DNA from: Spirosoma arboris
GTDB lineage: Bacteria; Bacteroidota; Bacteroidia; Cytophagales; Spirosomataceae
DNA: 64,000 nt
Assembly: GCF_009754945.1 (NCBI RefSeq)
Contig: NZ_WPIN01000003.1
Location: 558,001 to 622,000, forward strand
Reading direction: 5' to 3'
Numbering within the stretch: the first letter of the stretch is position 1; every line of letters starts with the position of its first letter. The notes under the pieces were generated by a model. The model saw only the letters and a program-made list of their open reading frames with translations, had not been told where the DNA came from and did not search any database. Shown piece by piece: positions 44,531 through 54,135 of the stretch. The translations under genes and the position numbers were made by a program.

Positions 44531-46858
44531 ATGGCAAACCAAGAACAGGAAATTAACCAGCAACCAGAAACCACTAAACAGGCTAACGGATCGCTGGCAG
44601 TGCATATTCCCGAAGATACCACAACACCCGCTGTGGTCTCCCCCGAAGCATCTATCGAGGGTAGTGAGGCTACGCCCGAATTGGCCGAAGCTGAACCAGC
44701 GTCGACTGCCGAAACGCAGTCAGATGCAGTGGGTGACTCTGATATAACGACTCCTTCAACAGCCACACCTGTCGATAGCAGTACACCTACAGCTTCTTCG
44801 GAAGAAATTCCTGAGGTGTCCGAAACTTCCGCAGTTGAATCGACAGATGAGCCAGTTTCTGAGGTAGCTCCAACTTCAGCTGTCGAGACAACAGGCGAAT
44901 CGACGGTAGATACTTCTCCCGTTGCAGAAACAACTGAGCCAGTAGTAGAATCTGCTGTCCCAGCTGATATGCCGGAGATTAGTGAAGAAATCACGGCGCA
45001 ATATGCTGATGTGCCGGAGGTGGAAGACGAAACGTCGACTCATTCTGCAGTCGATTATAGTCAGTTTACAAAACAGGATTTTGTAAATCTGCTCGAAACG
45101 CAACTGGCCGCAATCAGTACGCCATCAGTTACACCAAATGATTTCAAGAAAGCTGATTTGGTGCTGAAAGAAGTGAAGCCGCTATTCGATCAGATGAAGC
45201 GGGCTGAGCGTGAAGCAGCTTTGCAGGCTTATGTCGCTGAAACGGGGGCTGAAGAAGGCTTTGAATACAAATACGATGATGCTGTTACTCGTTTCGACGA
45301 GCTATACAAGCAGATCAAGAGCCAGAAAAACACCTACTTCCAGAATTTAGATAAGGCTAAGGAAACCAATTTCGCATCGAAAACGGAGTTACTAACCCGA
45401 CTGCGTGAACTGGTTGAAACCGACGAGAACAATGCGGGTGATCCTAAAGTGAGCTGGAACGAGTTCAAGAAAATCCAGGACGAATGGAAATCGGCTGGAA
45501 ATATGAATTCGCCCCATAACGCTACGCTTTGGGCGACTTACCATGCGCTGGTTGATCGGTATTACAGCAATCGCAATATCTATTTTGAGCTAAAAGAGCT
45601 CGACCGCAAACGAAACACCAGCCTGAAAACAGAGGTGATCGAGAAGGTTGAAGCTATGGCAAAAGCATCGGAAGAAACGCCCGTAACACGGCAAACTATC
45701 GACGAAGCCAACGCTCTATTTGAAGAATACAAGCACATAGGTCCAGCCCCGAAAGCTGAGCAGGAAGTACTATGGGGGCGTATGAAAGTTGCCCTAGATG
45801 TACTGTATGATAAACGTCGTGGGCAAACCAACGAACAACGGAAAGAGTCGGCTCAATTGTATGAAGAAAAGTCGGCGATTTACGAAGAATTAGTACCCAT
45901 CACCTCATTTGCGTCCAACAGTATCAACGACTGGAACGACAAAACGAAGGCTGTAATGGCACTGCAAGATCGCTGGAACGCGATTAAAGGTCCGATGCCT
46001 CGCGAAGAAGGTAAGGAACTTAGCAAAAAATTCTGGGCTGCCTTAAAAACATTCTTCCATAATAAGGGTGAATTTTTCCGTCAACTCGAAAGCAAGCGCG
46101 AAGAAAATTTACGAGCTAAAGTTCAACTTTGCGAACAGGTTGAAGCGATTCTGGCTTCTGGAGAAGAGTCGCCCGAACTGACGCAAACGGTTATTGAGCT
46201 GCAACGCCAGTGGAAAAATATTGGTCAGGTTCCAGAGAAGCAGAAGAATACTATTTTTGATCGGTTCAAAGCTGCTTGTGATGCGTTCTTCAATAAAAAA
46301 CGCTCCAAAAATCAGGAAACAGAGCGCGAATTTGAAGGTAATCTGACGCAGAAACTTGCTCTTATTGAACGGATCGAAGCCGCGGCCAATGCCAACGCCG
46401 ATCTATCGCAACTGAATGAGTTCAAGAAGGAATGGAATGCCATTGGCTTTGTTCCCAAAAAGGACATGCAATCAACCCAGAAGCGGTATATCAACGCAGT
46501 TAACGCGCTTGTTGGTGCAACGGGTAAAATTCCGGCAAAAGACAAGGAGCGAATTATGCTCCAAAGTGAAGCAGAAGCAACCCGCCCTGGGGGTTCTCGT
46601 AGCGGGGGGGGTGGACGTGACCGCGATTTCAACCGAGGTGGTGAACGCGACGGCGGTTCAGGCAATAAGCGCGAGGGTGATATCCGTCGGCGTATTACGG
46701 CTATCGAAAACGATATTGCTACTTATCGAAACAACATTGAATTCTTTGCTCGCTCCAAAAATGCGGATAAACTCCGTGCGGACATCGACAAAAAAATTGC
46801 CGATGCTGAAAAACAGTTGGATGATCTACGCCATCAGCTACGTGTAGCTCAGGCATAG
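44531..46858 (+). CDS. DUF349 repeat protein
   Basis: 775 residues. The first 180 residues are acidic and Ser/Thr/Glu-rich, low complexity. The rest consists of helical DUF349 repeats, each about 75 residues with a conserved Trp in lines such as NEFKKIQDEWKSAG, ALQDRWNAIKGPM, ELQRQWKNIGQVPEKQ and EFKKEWNAIGFVPKKD. A Gly/Arg-rich patch (SRSGGGGRDRDFNRGG) precedes a short coiled coil at the end. The family function is not known for Bacteroidota. It stands alone between a promoter and a terminator. Confidence 0.85.
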   Translation: MANQEQEINQQPETTKQANGSLAVHIPEDTTTPAVVSPEASIEGSEATPELAEAEPASTAETQSDAVGDSDITTPSTATPVDSSTPTASSEEIPEVSETSAVESTDEPVSEVAPTSAVETTGESTVDTSPVAETTEPVVESAVPADMPEISEEITAQYADVPEVEDETSTHSAVDYSQFTKQDFVNLLETQLAAISTPSVTPNDFKKADLVLKEVKPLFDQMKRAEREAALQAYVAETGAEEGFEYKYDDAVTRFDELYKQIKSQKNTYFQNLDKAKETNFASKTELLTRLRELVETDENNAGDPKVSWNEFKKIQDEWKSAGNMNSPHNATLWATYHALVDRYYSNRNIYFELKELDRKRNTSLKTEVIEKVEAMAKASEETPVTRQTIDEANALFEEYKHIGPAPKAEQEVLWGRMKVALDVLYDKRRGQTNEQRKESAQLYEEKSAIYEELVPITSFASNSINDWNDKTKAVMALQDRWNAIKGPMPREEGKELSKKFWAALKTFFHNKGEFFRQLESKREENLRAKVQLCEQVEAILASGEESPELTQTVIELQRQWKNIGQVPEKQKNTIFDRFKAACDAFFNKKRSKNQETEREFEGNLTQKLALIERIEAAANANADLSQLNEFKKEWNAIGFVPKKDMQSTQKRYINAVNALVGATGKIPAKDKERIMLQSEAEATRPGGSRSGGGGRDRDFNRGGERDGGSGNKREGDIRRRITAIENDIATYRNNIEFFARSKNADKLRADIDKKIADAEKQLDDLRHQLRVAQA

Positions 46859-46868
46859 AGTAGTCTAA

Positions 46869-46921
46869 AAATCGAAAAAGGTGGGCTGGTTACAAATCAG
46901 CCCACCTTTTTCGATTTTTTT
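46869..46921 (+). terminator. rho-independent terminator after the DUF349 gene
   Basis: A strong inverted repeat of 19 paired bases (AATCGAAAAAGGTGGGCTG at 46870-46888 with its complement at 46898-46916) is followed by a T-tract. The stem has GC-rich core CAGCCCACC. It lies eleven bases after the stop codon. Confidence 0.92.
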
Positions 46922-46932
46922 CAATAGTTGTC

Positions 46933-46963
46933 TTGCAGAAAAGTCTAAAATTGTCTACTTTTG
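46933..46963 (+). promoter_or_regulatory. Bacteroidota-type promoter of the tRNA gene
   Basis: TTG at 46933-46935 and TACTTTTG at 46956-46963 are separated by 20 bases, close to the TTG-N19-TAnnTTTG consensus of the Bacteroidota primary sigma factor. The tRNA begins 33 bases after the -7 box. Confidence 0.8.
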
Positions 46964-46995
46964 CATCACGATTCGGAAACGAGTTGAGAATTGTT

Positions 46996-47079
46996 GCCAG
47001 TGTCGGATAGCGGTCGATTCCGCCTGATTTGTAATCAGGATGCGCAAGCGCGTCGGGGGTTCGAATCCCTCCACTGGCT
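46996..47079 (+). tRNA. tRNA with anticodon UGU (Thr by anticodon), long variable arm
   Basis: An 84-nt cloverleaf: acceptor GCCAGTG paired with CACTGGC, a three-pair D stem GGA/TCC, anticodon stem CCTGA/TCAGG with loop TTTGTAA (anticodon TGT at 47030-47032), a 15-nt variable arm with the small stem TGCG-CAAG-CGCG, and T arm GGGGG-TTCGAAT-CCCTC. Discriminator base is T and CCA is not encoded. UGU decodes Thr (ACA), yet the long arm and three-pair D stem resemble class II tRNAs (Leu, Ser, Tyr). It is followed by a terminator. Confidence 0.85.
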
Positions 47080-47100
47080 CTCTGATAATCAAATAGTTAC

Positions 47101-47143
47101 AAACAAAAAGCCGCCTTCAGTAATGTTGGCGGCTTTTTGTTTG
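47101..47143 (+). terminator. rho-independent terminator after the tRNA
   Basis: AAACAAAAAGCCGCC is paired with GGCGGCTTTTTGTTT around a loop of about 12 bases (TTCAGTAATGTT), ending in a T-rich strand. It is 22 bases downstream of the tRNA 3' end. Confidence 0.88.
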
Positions 47144-47203
47144 CATACGTATTTGCATACAACTGCTTTTATATCTTCATCTAGCACCCGATTTACATTT
47201 TAG

Positions 47204-48331
47204 CTAAACTTCGAATAACGAAGCTGTAGTTGCCCCTTCAATAGTGTGTAATTGTTCTTCTATCAGATATTTCTGAGTAACGTTTAAAACAGTAGGCTCT
47301 ATAGGGCGGGATGCATTCGGATTATGGTAGAAAACAAGAGTTGATCCAGCTATACTCGAATCGTAAGCTTTTGTAAAGAGAACACCGCTGACCCTAGAGT
47401 GAGTATGCCCTTGTTTGTTAATAAAGAACCCTTCTGAACCATTTGCCGATAAGTAAACCCTGTTTGTTGAGTCAAACTTAACGCTGTCACTACCAAACAA
47501 GGCAATCGTATAGTCTTCTTCGTAAGTTACCCAGGAGCTCATAGCATTAATTGCTATTATGAATGGCTTATCTGGTTGGCCATACCGTTTTGCCTTTTCG
47601 TTTAAAGCCTTCGTGAGCGCTTTTGCAGGATTAACCATCTGCGCTTTACCTTCATCTGCATAGATTCCAATTAGCGGCCCAGTATTACTACCAGGGATGG
47701 CCTTTGGAAATAATGAGATAACCAGCTTTACTGTCGTGCTTTCTAATGTATAATATGGACACTTAGAACGACCTTGGCGTATCGTGACTAAATCTGATTC
47801 ATAATTGGCCTTTGCCAAAACGCCCTGAATAAACGAATTAATGTCATTCGTTGAGGGCGGATTTGCCATATCCAAAATCTCTAAATCGTGAATTGTTACG
47901 ACGTAATAATCAGACTTAAGCTCATTAATCTTGTCATAAATTCGCTTTTTAAGGTTTCCATTTTTTGTTTCATTAGCCGAAACTTCGTGAACCACCCTAG
48001 CCTCAAGATAAGCCTCAAATTGGTTCTTTCTAATCAACAAATCAGGCTTATTTGACGAGTTAGGCATTACCGGATGAACTACAACATTAAAGCCATTTTT
48101 AACGAATAATGTAAACAGAAATAATTCGTAGTAGGCAGCAGAGAAATCTTTCTCAAGGTTTCGCTTAAACTCGGCTTTATCTTTATCTGGGTAAGCAGTA
48201 AACCATTCTTCCAGCCTTAATCTCACCTCAGTAAATTCAGTCAGAGCTGCCCGATTATAGAAGTTATAAGTCGATTCCGAGTGTTTTGAATATGTAAAGT
48301 CGGTTCTTTCGAAGTCATCAAAAAGTTTCAT
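47204..48331 (-). CDS. orphan protein with a PD-(D/E)XK-like nuclease motif
   Basis: 375 residues, soluble and with no signal peptide. KPDLLIRKNQFEAYLEARVV (about residues 96-115) has the PD then Glu-x-Ala spacing seen in some PD-(D/E)XK nuclease-fold proteins, and the earlier FSAAYYELFLFTLFVKNGF helix precedes it, as in many such folds. The C-terminal half (about 220-340) is beta-rich with no recognised family. It is the first gene after a tRNA, in an accessory-type zone. Nuclease function is a hypothesis. Confidence 0.55.
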   Translation of the reverse strand: MKLFDDFERTDFTYSKHSESTYNFYNRAALTEFTEVRLRLEEWFTAYPDKDKAEFKRNLEKDFSAAYYELFLFTLFVKNGFNVVVHPVMPNSSNKPDLLIRKNQFEAYLEARVVHEVSANETKNGNLKKRIYDKINELKSDYYVVTIHDLEILDMANPPSTNDINSFIQGVLAKANYESDLVTIRQGRSKCPYYTLESTTVKLVISLFPKAIPGSNTGPLIGIYADEGKAQMVNPAKALTKALNEKAKRYGQPDKPFIIAINAMSSWVTYEEDYTIALFGSDSVKFDSTNRVYLSANGSEGFFINKQGHTHSRVSGVLFTKAYDSSIAGSTLVFYHNPNASRPIEPTVLNVTQKYLIEEQLHTIEGATTASLFEV

Positions 48332-48426
48332 TCGTCGGTATTTGCAATATAAAGATCGGTATCTGGTATAAAGATAGCTTAGCTTCTTAAGCCGTCTGTT
48401 GTTACTTTACATATTGTCGAAATTGC

Positions 48427-48741
48427 GAAGTTGGTGAAGGGGACAATGGGAAGGCTACCACTATTGCTAGGGGTAAGCTGACCGTTCCTGCTGCGCTTTG
48501 GAAAGTGATTGTCGTGCTGCCGGTGGGATCGGATGATGTGAATCGGATAAACGCGCCGACAAGGATTATAGCAGTCATAATTCCAAATACCAACTCAGCA
48601 TGTGAACATGCCTAATCTGGCTATCTGGTTTCTGTGGATGCTATTGCGAGGCAGACAGGGTATAATTTGCTGTCGAACGTGCTGGCGAGTGTTCAACGGT
48701 TATTGAAGCAGGAGTTGATAAACCCGTCTATTGTTATATAA
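48427..48741 (+). pseudogene. degraded C-terminal tail of a DNA/RNA non-specific endonuclease (NUC1 type)
   Basis: Read in one frame the region gives EVGEGDNGKATTIARGKLTV, then ALWKVIVVLPVGSDDVNRIN, APTRIIAVIIPNT, a stop and SGYLVSVDAIARQTGYNLLSN, ending at a final stop. These match the last part of secreted EndoG/NucA-like nucleases (the GDNG...ATTI...VP...WKVIVVLP...DDVNR segment and the TGYDLLS segment). The catalytic region is absent and there is an internal TAA, so it is a relic. Confidence 0.75.
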
Positions 48742-48820
48742 CGTAGAAGGCAGTAGGGCTTAAATCATCGCTACTCACTCGCCTTTCTATTTTCTAAAGC
48801 GTCATCCTACAAATATGATC

Positions 48821-49780
48821 TCACTGACAATTACTGTATGTATATGTAGTCGAGCCACTTGTCTGGCCGCTAATCCCAGGTTGGTTTTGTGTATAGCTTG
48901 TGCTGGCGATATACCCCGTACTATTAACCTGATACTGATAGATAGTTTCGGCCTTCAGACTACCATCGGTATTGTAAATGGCGACCCGAGAGGCTGGTAA
49001 ATCCTTACTTCCGTACAAATTGATGATGGGCAAAACCCTGTAAGGGGTGCTAGCACGCTTATACGCCGTTGTTGTGTATTCGTAAACAGTGTAGGATTGA
49101 AGAGTGCCCGCCTTGTTTAGGGACTCTGTACGGGTAATATAGCCGTTAGCATCGTAAGTGTAGCGCTCGCTCCTGCCATCTGGATAGGTCACGCTGGTAA
49201 TATGACCATTATCAACCGCAACCATCAACGATTGCCCACCTCTTGTGATAGCGCCACTCGTTAGTATGCCGTTAGTAAATGTATAGCTTTCTGGACCATT
49301 TTGTGGGTCAGAAGAGGTATAGGTATAAGTGGCAATTCGGCCGGTGCCGTCGTAGCTATAGTTGTCAGTAGTCGTGCTCGGTAAACTGCCCGAGTATTGG
49401 GCTGTTATTTTGGTTAACTGGCCTCCCGTATATTCATAAGAATTGGTGATATTAATGCTAGCAGTAGAGGTAGCTCCCTGAGTAAGGGCAGTGATTACAT
49501 TTCCTGCTGCATCATAGCTATAGGTATAAGTAATCGAGCTACTAGGAGTGCCGAGGGAAGACGAGGATGAGGCTACGCTCGAAATAAGTTGGCCATTACT
49601 ATTATACGTATAGGTAGTAGTGGTGGTTTGTAGACCACCGTTAAGGACGGTAAGCTCGGACTGTAATTGGCACTCTTGGTTTGTAGTAGTGACCACATCG
49701 GTTGACTTCTTGCAGCCAACCAACATTGCCAACATAGTAATAGCTGCCAATCCAGCACGCTTGATTGTAAGGATATGCAT
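48821..49780 (-). CDS. YD-repeat-type lipoprotein
   Basis: 319 residues. The signal with lipobox LVGC (Cys about 23) is followed by short repeated segments TYTYNSNGQLISSV, TYSYDAAGNVITAL, NSYEYTGGQLTKI, NYSYDGTGRIATY and RYTYDANGYITRT, i.e. a run of RHS/YD-like units. It ends STTYTYSNCQ. Probably a cell-surface lipoprotein. It lies between two relics of the same endonuclease family. Confidence 0.8.
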   Translation of the reverse strand: MHILTIKRAGLAAITMLAMLVGCKKSTDVVTTTNQECQLQSELTVLNGGLQTTTTTYTYNSNGQLISSVASSSSSLGTPSSSITYTYSYDAAGNVITALTQGATSTASINITNSYEYTGGQLTKITAQYSGSLPSTTTDNYSYDGTGRIATYTYTSSDPQNGPESYTFTNGILTSGAITRGGQSLMVAVDNGHITSVTYPDGRSERYTYDANGYITRTESLNKAGTLQSYTVYEYTTTAYKRASTPYRVLPIINLYGSKDLPASRVAIYNTDGSLKAETIYQYQVNSTGYIASTSYTQNQPGISGQTSGSTTYTYSNCQ

Positions 49781-49930
49781 AGTATAGTAGGTCTATCAAT
49801 AAATTATACTAAAACTAACCACTACTGAATAATGCCACAATTAAACTCACTAAATCAGAGCAAACGGGCAGTAATTTAGGTCGTTTTGTTCAACTATATA
49901 TGTTCATACTTATTAAGAAGGTAATCATTG

Positions 49931-50182
49931 CAGCTAATAGCAAACTAACTGTTCTTACCTCACTCTGGAAAATGATTTGATCCAGATGACTTGAATCGAA
50001 TAAAAGCTCAGACGAGAGTTATAGCAGTCTGGATGCCAAATACGGTAAGGTCGGAGTTCTGGGCTGACTATCGGGTTTCCGTGAATTCTTTTAGAAAAGA
50101 AACGAAATACACCCTATTATCAAACGTGCCAGAGAGTGAGCAATTAAGACAGATTTATAATAGGCTATTCGTGAATACTTAG
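49931..50182 (+). pseudogene. second degraded endonuclease tail
   Basis: AANSKLTVLTSLWKMI then a stop, followed in another frame by DPDDLNRIKAQTRVIAVWMP and SEFWADYRVSVNSFRKETKY then TLLSN, ending at a stop. This aligns by eye with the relic at 48427 (KLTV...LWK...VNRI...TRIIAV...NT...YxVSV...LLSN). There is no start, no active-site region and at least one frameshift. Its open fragment begins at 49991. Confidence 0.7.
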
Positions 50183-50460
50183 TTTGGCCAGAGCCGGGGG
50201 AGTAGATACCCAACCCGTTTTTTTCTTTGGCGATAAAACCTGTTGGCGGTAGTCTTCTGTTTATTCTTTCACTAGACTAACAGAAGTATGTCCCCTTTCT
50301 CATACCAATCAACACACTGTATATTCTCGAAGATAACATTGCTTCAGGTAAATCCCAATAGGGCTAAATCGCCAGAAACCAACAATTCAAACTTAAATTG
50401 TATAATATATTCCATTACCAAAATTACTACTCGCTCTGTTGCCTTTAATCAATAAACTCT

Positions 50461-53400
50461 TTAGGGAACACGTATATCGACCTGTGCGGTGTCATCTTCG
50501 CCATTTGTAAAACCATTGCCTGGCGTTGAATCAGGATCATCCATGGTTGACGCGTTTATTTGAGCTTGATTAATCCAAACACCAGGTCTTATTATTTTAA
50601 TCTGAAAGGTTGAGCTTATAGTGGAACTAGCAGCAATAGGCAACAAGGTAGTACTGAGAAAACGTCCGTTAATCATCCAATTCCCAGACTCTACTAAGTC
50701 AAAACCATCAGGTAACTGATTCTGCAACTGCACGCCATCAGCAGTGCTGCCACCAGCGTTACTCACATAGATAGTACAGGTAATTATTTCGCCTATTTTA
50801 GGCGCCCGACTACTCATTTCCATTCGTAAACTAAGATCTGCCTGATTGGGATTAGGCAAAGGCTGATTAGAAATGGGTGGGGGCAACGATCGTTGGTTAG
50901 GGTTTGGTGACTCAAAAACGTTCGTAGTTAATGTGCCAACACGTAATTCGGCCACAGCGGTATCATCTTCACCATCGGCTGTTCCAGAGTTTGGGGTACT
51001 ATCGGGATCAGGCGATGTTGCCGTTGTTAATTGGGCCGTCAGTCGGAACAAGCCAGCGGAGACTGGTTTGATAGAGAACGTAAAAGTAGTATCTGACAGG
51101 GGAGCAAGTTGATTTACCGTTCCTATTAAAACGTTATCACTGGAGAGGCTCGAACTATCACTAACAATTTGACTGTTGGCTGGTAATCGCAACGTCCAAC
51201 GAGCTAGTGAAGCTGGAGTATTACCCTGATTGCTAATACGAACTTTGAATGTAGCGATAGCACCAAGATTCAGATATCGTTTATCACTTTGTAGAGCAAG
51301 ACTTAGATCAGCTGGTGTTTGTACCGGTAAAATTTCTTTAAATAAAATAACAGATGTAAATGGTTTAAGGGTAACTGAATTCAAATAGAGTTGATTCTTG
51401 GCATCCCGATAACGATCAGTTAATGTAATAATACTGTCTTTTAGGGTTGAGTTATAAAACAGTTTGATAAAATCATTTGGCTCATTCCTTATTGAAACAC
51501 CCTCTTGAAGGCGAATATTATCAAGCCAGAAAGTTGAGCCTTCTCCGTCAACTTGAAACATGACAACAGGGTCTATACCGTCTACTGATGCTATAAAAGG
51601 GAGTTCATAACTTTTGCGATTCAAACCCATTGATACCGTATATCGCCTGTCATATTCCTCAAAAGGTGGTCCATATTGCCTTAAGTATACTAATACATTA
51701 ACATCTGCAGTTGCAACAGCATCGAAACGAAGTACATATGTTTTGTCTTTTGTTATAGTACCAAATCGTTTAGCAATCTGCGCATATGAGTCAGTTTGGC
51801 CTGAAGGAGAAGTAAAACTCACCCGAAGGCTCCCTCCATCAAGTTTATTTGTATTATCCAGAGTGGATTCTGCATTGTTATAGCGACTATAAATAACAGC
51901 CCAATCATCGCTATTAGACTCGAAGGTGCTGTTTAAACGTGGAACTCCGCCTGATCCTTCATTTTTAAAAACGGAATAGGTAATAGGGCTGCTTTGGGAA
52001 TGAATATCCTTACCGCCCGATAAATTACGCCAATCTGGTAACCCATATAAAAAAGCCTGCGTCGCGTTAATGACTGCGAATATTGAAGTCTGATCATTAA
52101 AAGGACGAGCATAATAATTACTATCTATATCTCCGTACAACGCTAAGTCATTTGTATTTGATTCGTATTGTCCAGTTAGCTGGGAAATCTGTTTACTAAC
52201 AAAAACATTATTCTTTACAGTGTTATTTCGAAAAGGGCAATACCCTCCATCATGGTACATAACGAACTGAGCAACCTTATTATCAAATGATGTATTGCCG
52301 TTGAGTGTGATATTGCTGCTCCCATGGAGATATATCCCCCACTGATGATTATTGAATATCGTATTATCCTTCAACTCAACATTTTCAACACAATCATCTA
52401 GCATAATCCCGTTAGCGCCTGAATACTCCCGTCTGAATGACCCTTCTGGCGCTCCAATACCATTATAAATAATATTTGATACGATGTGGATATTAGCCAT
52501 GGCGTACTTTGGAAAGTTCCATACATATAAACCACCTCCATCACTCTTGGTCATGCAATAATTAGAAATTCGATTCTGCTGTATAGTAGTATTATTCCAG
52601 AATGTGATACCATTATAGCCAATACTGTCAATAACATTATTGGCAATTAATACGTTAGTATTTGCTTTTGATTGTAAACCACTATATTGTCCGTCGCCCC
52701 CCTTACCGCGCCCCGCTAGTATACCAATTCGTCGTAAACTATTGTTTTTAAAAGTGACATTTTGGTAAGCCTCAATCACGAAACCGTTGTTATTGACATC
52801 ATAGATATGATTATTTTCTATCACTATATTATTTCCTGTTCCCTTTATAATCAGTCCATCTTCGCCTGAGTTCGTAATATCATTGCCGGTGATAGTAAAA
52901 CTCGATACATTAGTAGCAAATACACCTTCATTAAGAGTTTGAGTAAAAACCAAGTTACGCACCTGCACATTTGAACAATTTGCCAGATCAATCCCTCTAC
53001 TTTGTTTTGTTGCTGTAATAAATTGATTATTGGGATTCGTTTGAGCCGAAAATAGCCGAATAGTCTTATCCACTGCATTGTAATACCACTCACCATTTTG
53101 ATCAAGGGTAGCCGGGTGACTCTGAATAAAGTAACCCCAGCCGTCAGCTGGGGAGTAATTCGAATTATTTATTAAATTAAGTGCATCGCCATATTGATGA
53201 TCAATAATTGCCCGATCAATAATCCATTGCGTTGGCCTCATAACTACTTCACCACCCTTCCAATCAATACCATCAGGTAAATGCTCTTGACTAAAAATTT
53301 GATATTTATCTGTGTGAGCACTAATAGTTAAATACCCTTTATTAATCGCATCACTATTGGGGTAACGCCCTAATGGCAATGCATTATTACTGATATATAA

Positions 53401-53793
53401 CCCTGTTACAGAAGAGCCGCAAGAAGGGCAGGAAGCTTGCCAGATATTATCACCAATAGATGACCAGGTACTGACAGGTACCGAACCAGATATTACTGGC
53501 TTAATACCGTTATCATACGCGTCGAAAACAATAGGACGGCTCGCTGAGCCTGATCGTCGTATCGTCAATGTCCCCCTGAATATATCACCTCGACGAAAAA
53601 GTATGGAATCACCGGGTTGTAAAGTCAGAGTATTCACTTTGGATAAACTCTGAAAAGGGACACTACTTGTTTTTCCTGAGTTTGAATCATTACCCAAGCT
53701 AGATACATAATAGGTACTTTGTCCCAAAGCTGTTAATTGAAAAATCAAGAAAATAGATTGCAAGAAAAGTTTAATTACACTAGTATGTTGCAT
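50461..53793 (-). CDS. secreted parallel beta-helix protein with two DUF11-like domains
   Basis: 1110 residues. A signal peptide ends near TALGQS. TYYVSSLGNDSNSGKTSSVP and DSILFRRGDIFRGTLTIRRS open the beta-helix, which runs to about residue 560 with repeated short units (NNIVIENNHIYDVNNNG and LKDNTIFNNHQWGIY). A beta-sandwich, carbohydrate-binding-type part (about 630-780) and two DUF11-like domains (about 840-960 and 995-1108) follow; both end ANG or GEDDT-type acidic loops. It stops at the second DUF11 domain (DDTAQVDIRVP) without a T9SS sorting domain. Probably a polysaccharide-active or adhesive exoprotein. Confidence 0.85.
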   Translation of the reverse strand: MQHTSVIKLFLQSIFLIFQLTALGQSTYYVSSLGNDSNSGKTSSVPFQSLSKVNTLTLQPGDSILFRRGDIFRGTLTIRRSGSASRPIVFDAYDNGIKPVISGSVPVSTWSSIGDNIWQASCPSCGSSVTGLYISNNALPLGRYPNSDAINKGYLTISAHTDKYQIFSQEHLPDGIDWKGGEVVMRPTQWIIDRAIIDHQYGDALNLINNSNYSPADGWGYFIQSHPATLDQNGEWYYNAVDKTIRLFSAQTNPNNQFITATKQSRGIDLANCSNVQVRNLVFTQTLNEGVFATNVSSFTITGNDITNSGEDGLIIKGTGNNIVIENNHIYDVNNNGFVIEAYQNVTFKNNSLRRIGILAGRGKGGDGQYSGLQSKANTNVLIANNVIDSIGYNGITFWNNTTIQQNRISNYCMTKSDGGGLYVWNFPKYAMANIHIVSNIIYNGIGAPEGSFRREYSGANGIMLDDCVENVELKDNTIFNNHQWGIYLHGSSNITLNGNTSFDNKVAQFVMYHDGGYCPFRNNTVKNNVFVSKQISQLTGQYESNTNDLALYGDIDSNYYARPFNDQTSIFAVINATQAFLYGLPDWRNLSGGKDIHSQSSPITYSVFKNEGSGGVPRLNSTFESNSDDWAVIYSRYNNAESTLDNTNKLDGGSLRVSFTSPSGQTDSYAQIAKRFGTITKDKTYVLRFDAVATADVNVLVYLRQYGPPFEEYDRRYTVSMGLNRKSYELPFIASVDGIDPVVMFQVDGEGSTFWLDNIRLQEGVSIRNEPNDFIKLFYNSTLKDSIITLTDRYRDAKNQLYLNSVTLKPFTSVILFKEILPVQTPADLSLALQSDKRYLNLGAIATFKVRISNQGNTPASLARWTLRLPANSQIVSDSSSLSSDNVLIGTVNQLAPLSDTTFTFSIKPVSAGLFRLTAQLTTATSPDPDSTPNSGTADGEDDTAVAELRVGTLTTNVFESPNPNQRSLPPPISNQPLPNPNQADLSLRMEMSSRAPKIGEIITCTIYVSNAGGSTADGVQLQNQLPDGFDLVESGNWMINGRFLSTTLLPIAASSTISSTFQIKIIRPGVWINQAQINASTMDDPDSTPGNGFTNGEDDTAQVDIRVP

Positions 53794-54135
53794 AGGTGAA
53801 TGAGATTTCTAACAACAATTTTGTTGACTGATTATAACTAATTTACTTATTTTTAAGCGCTAGGCTACATTGATTTCTACATTCACAATACTAAGTTTAT
53901 GCTAATCGATATAGACTTATGACTAGGATTCCGTAGTCGGTAAAGTGGCTTAGCAGGGGAATTGGAGCTATCTAGCGAAATTAGACCACTCAATATCACC
54001 TCAATTATTTTCTGTTTATAGATAGCATAGAGTTAAGAAAGATATTATTGTTTTCGCCAGTTAGTAGTAGTTACATTTAAAAGGCCAAGACTAATTGATC
54101 TTCGGTGCACCTTTATACTAGTTTGTAGGTAGTCC
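53794..54135. other. gene-free AT-rich spacer upstream of the beta-helix gene
   Basis: About 340 bases without a credible reading frame. It should hold the promoter of the gene ending its reading at 53793. I see no clean TAnnTTTG match or strong hairpin. Confidence 0.4.

Noticed and set aside
44473..44994. Reverse Ser/Val-rich frame opposite the DUF349 N-terminus
   Set aside because: Its composition is the mirror of the acidic low-complexity region of the DUF349 protein, not an independent gene.
46991..47203. Open frame on the plus strand that begins inside the tRNA
   Set aside because: It reads through the tRNA and its terminator and has no family features, so it is a chance frame.
47079..48331. 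Integrated island with tRNA attachment site
   Set aside because: I searched for a second copy of the tRNA 3' end in the following 3 kb and saw none, and there is no integrase gene.
48402..48593. Small minus-strand frame with a hydrophobic start
   Set aside because: It is antisense to the endonuclease relic, which explains its open reading; no independent evidence supports it.
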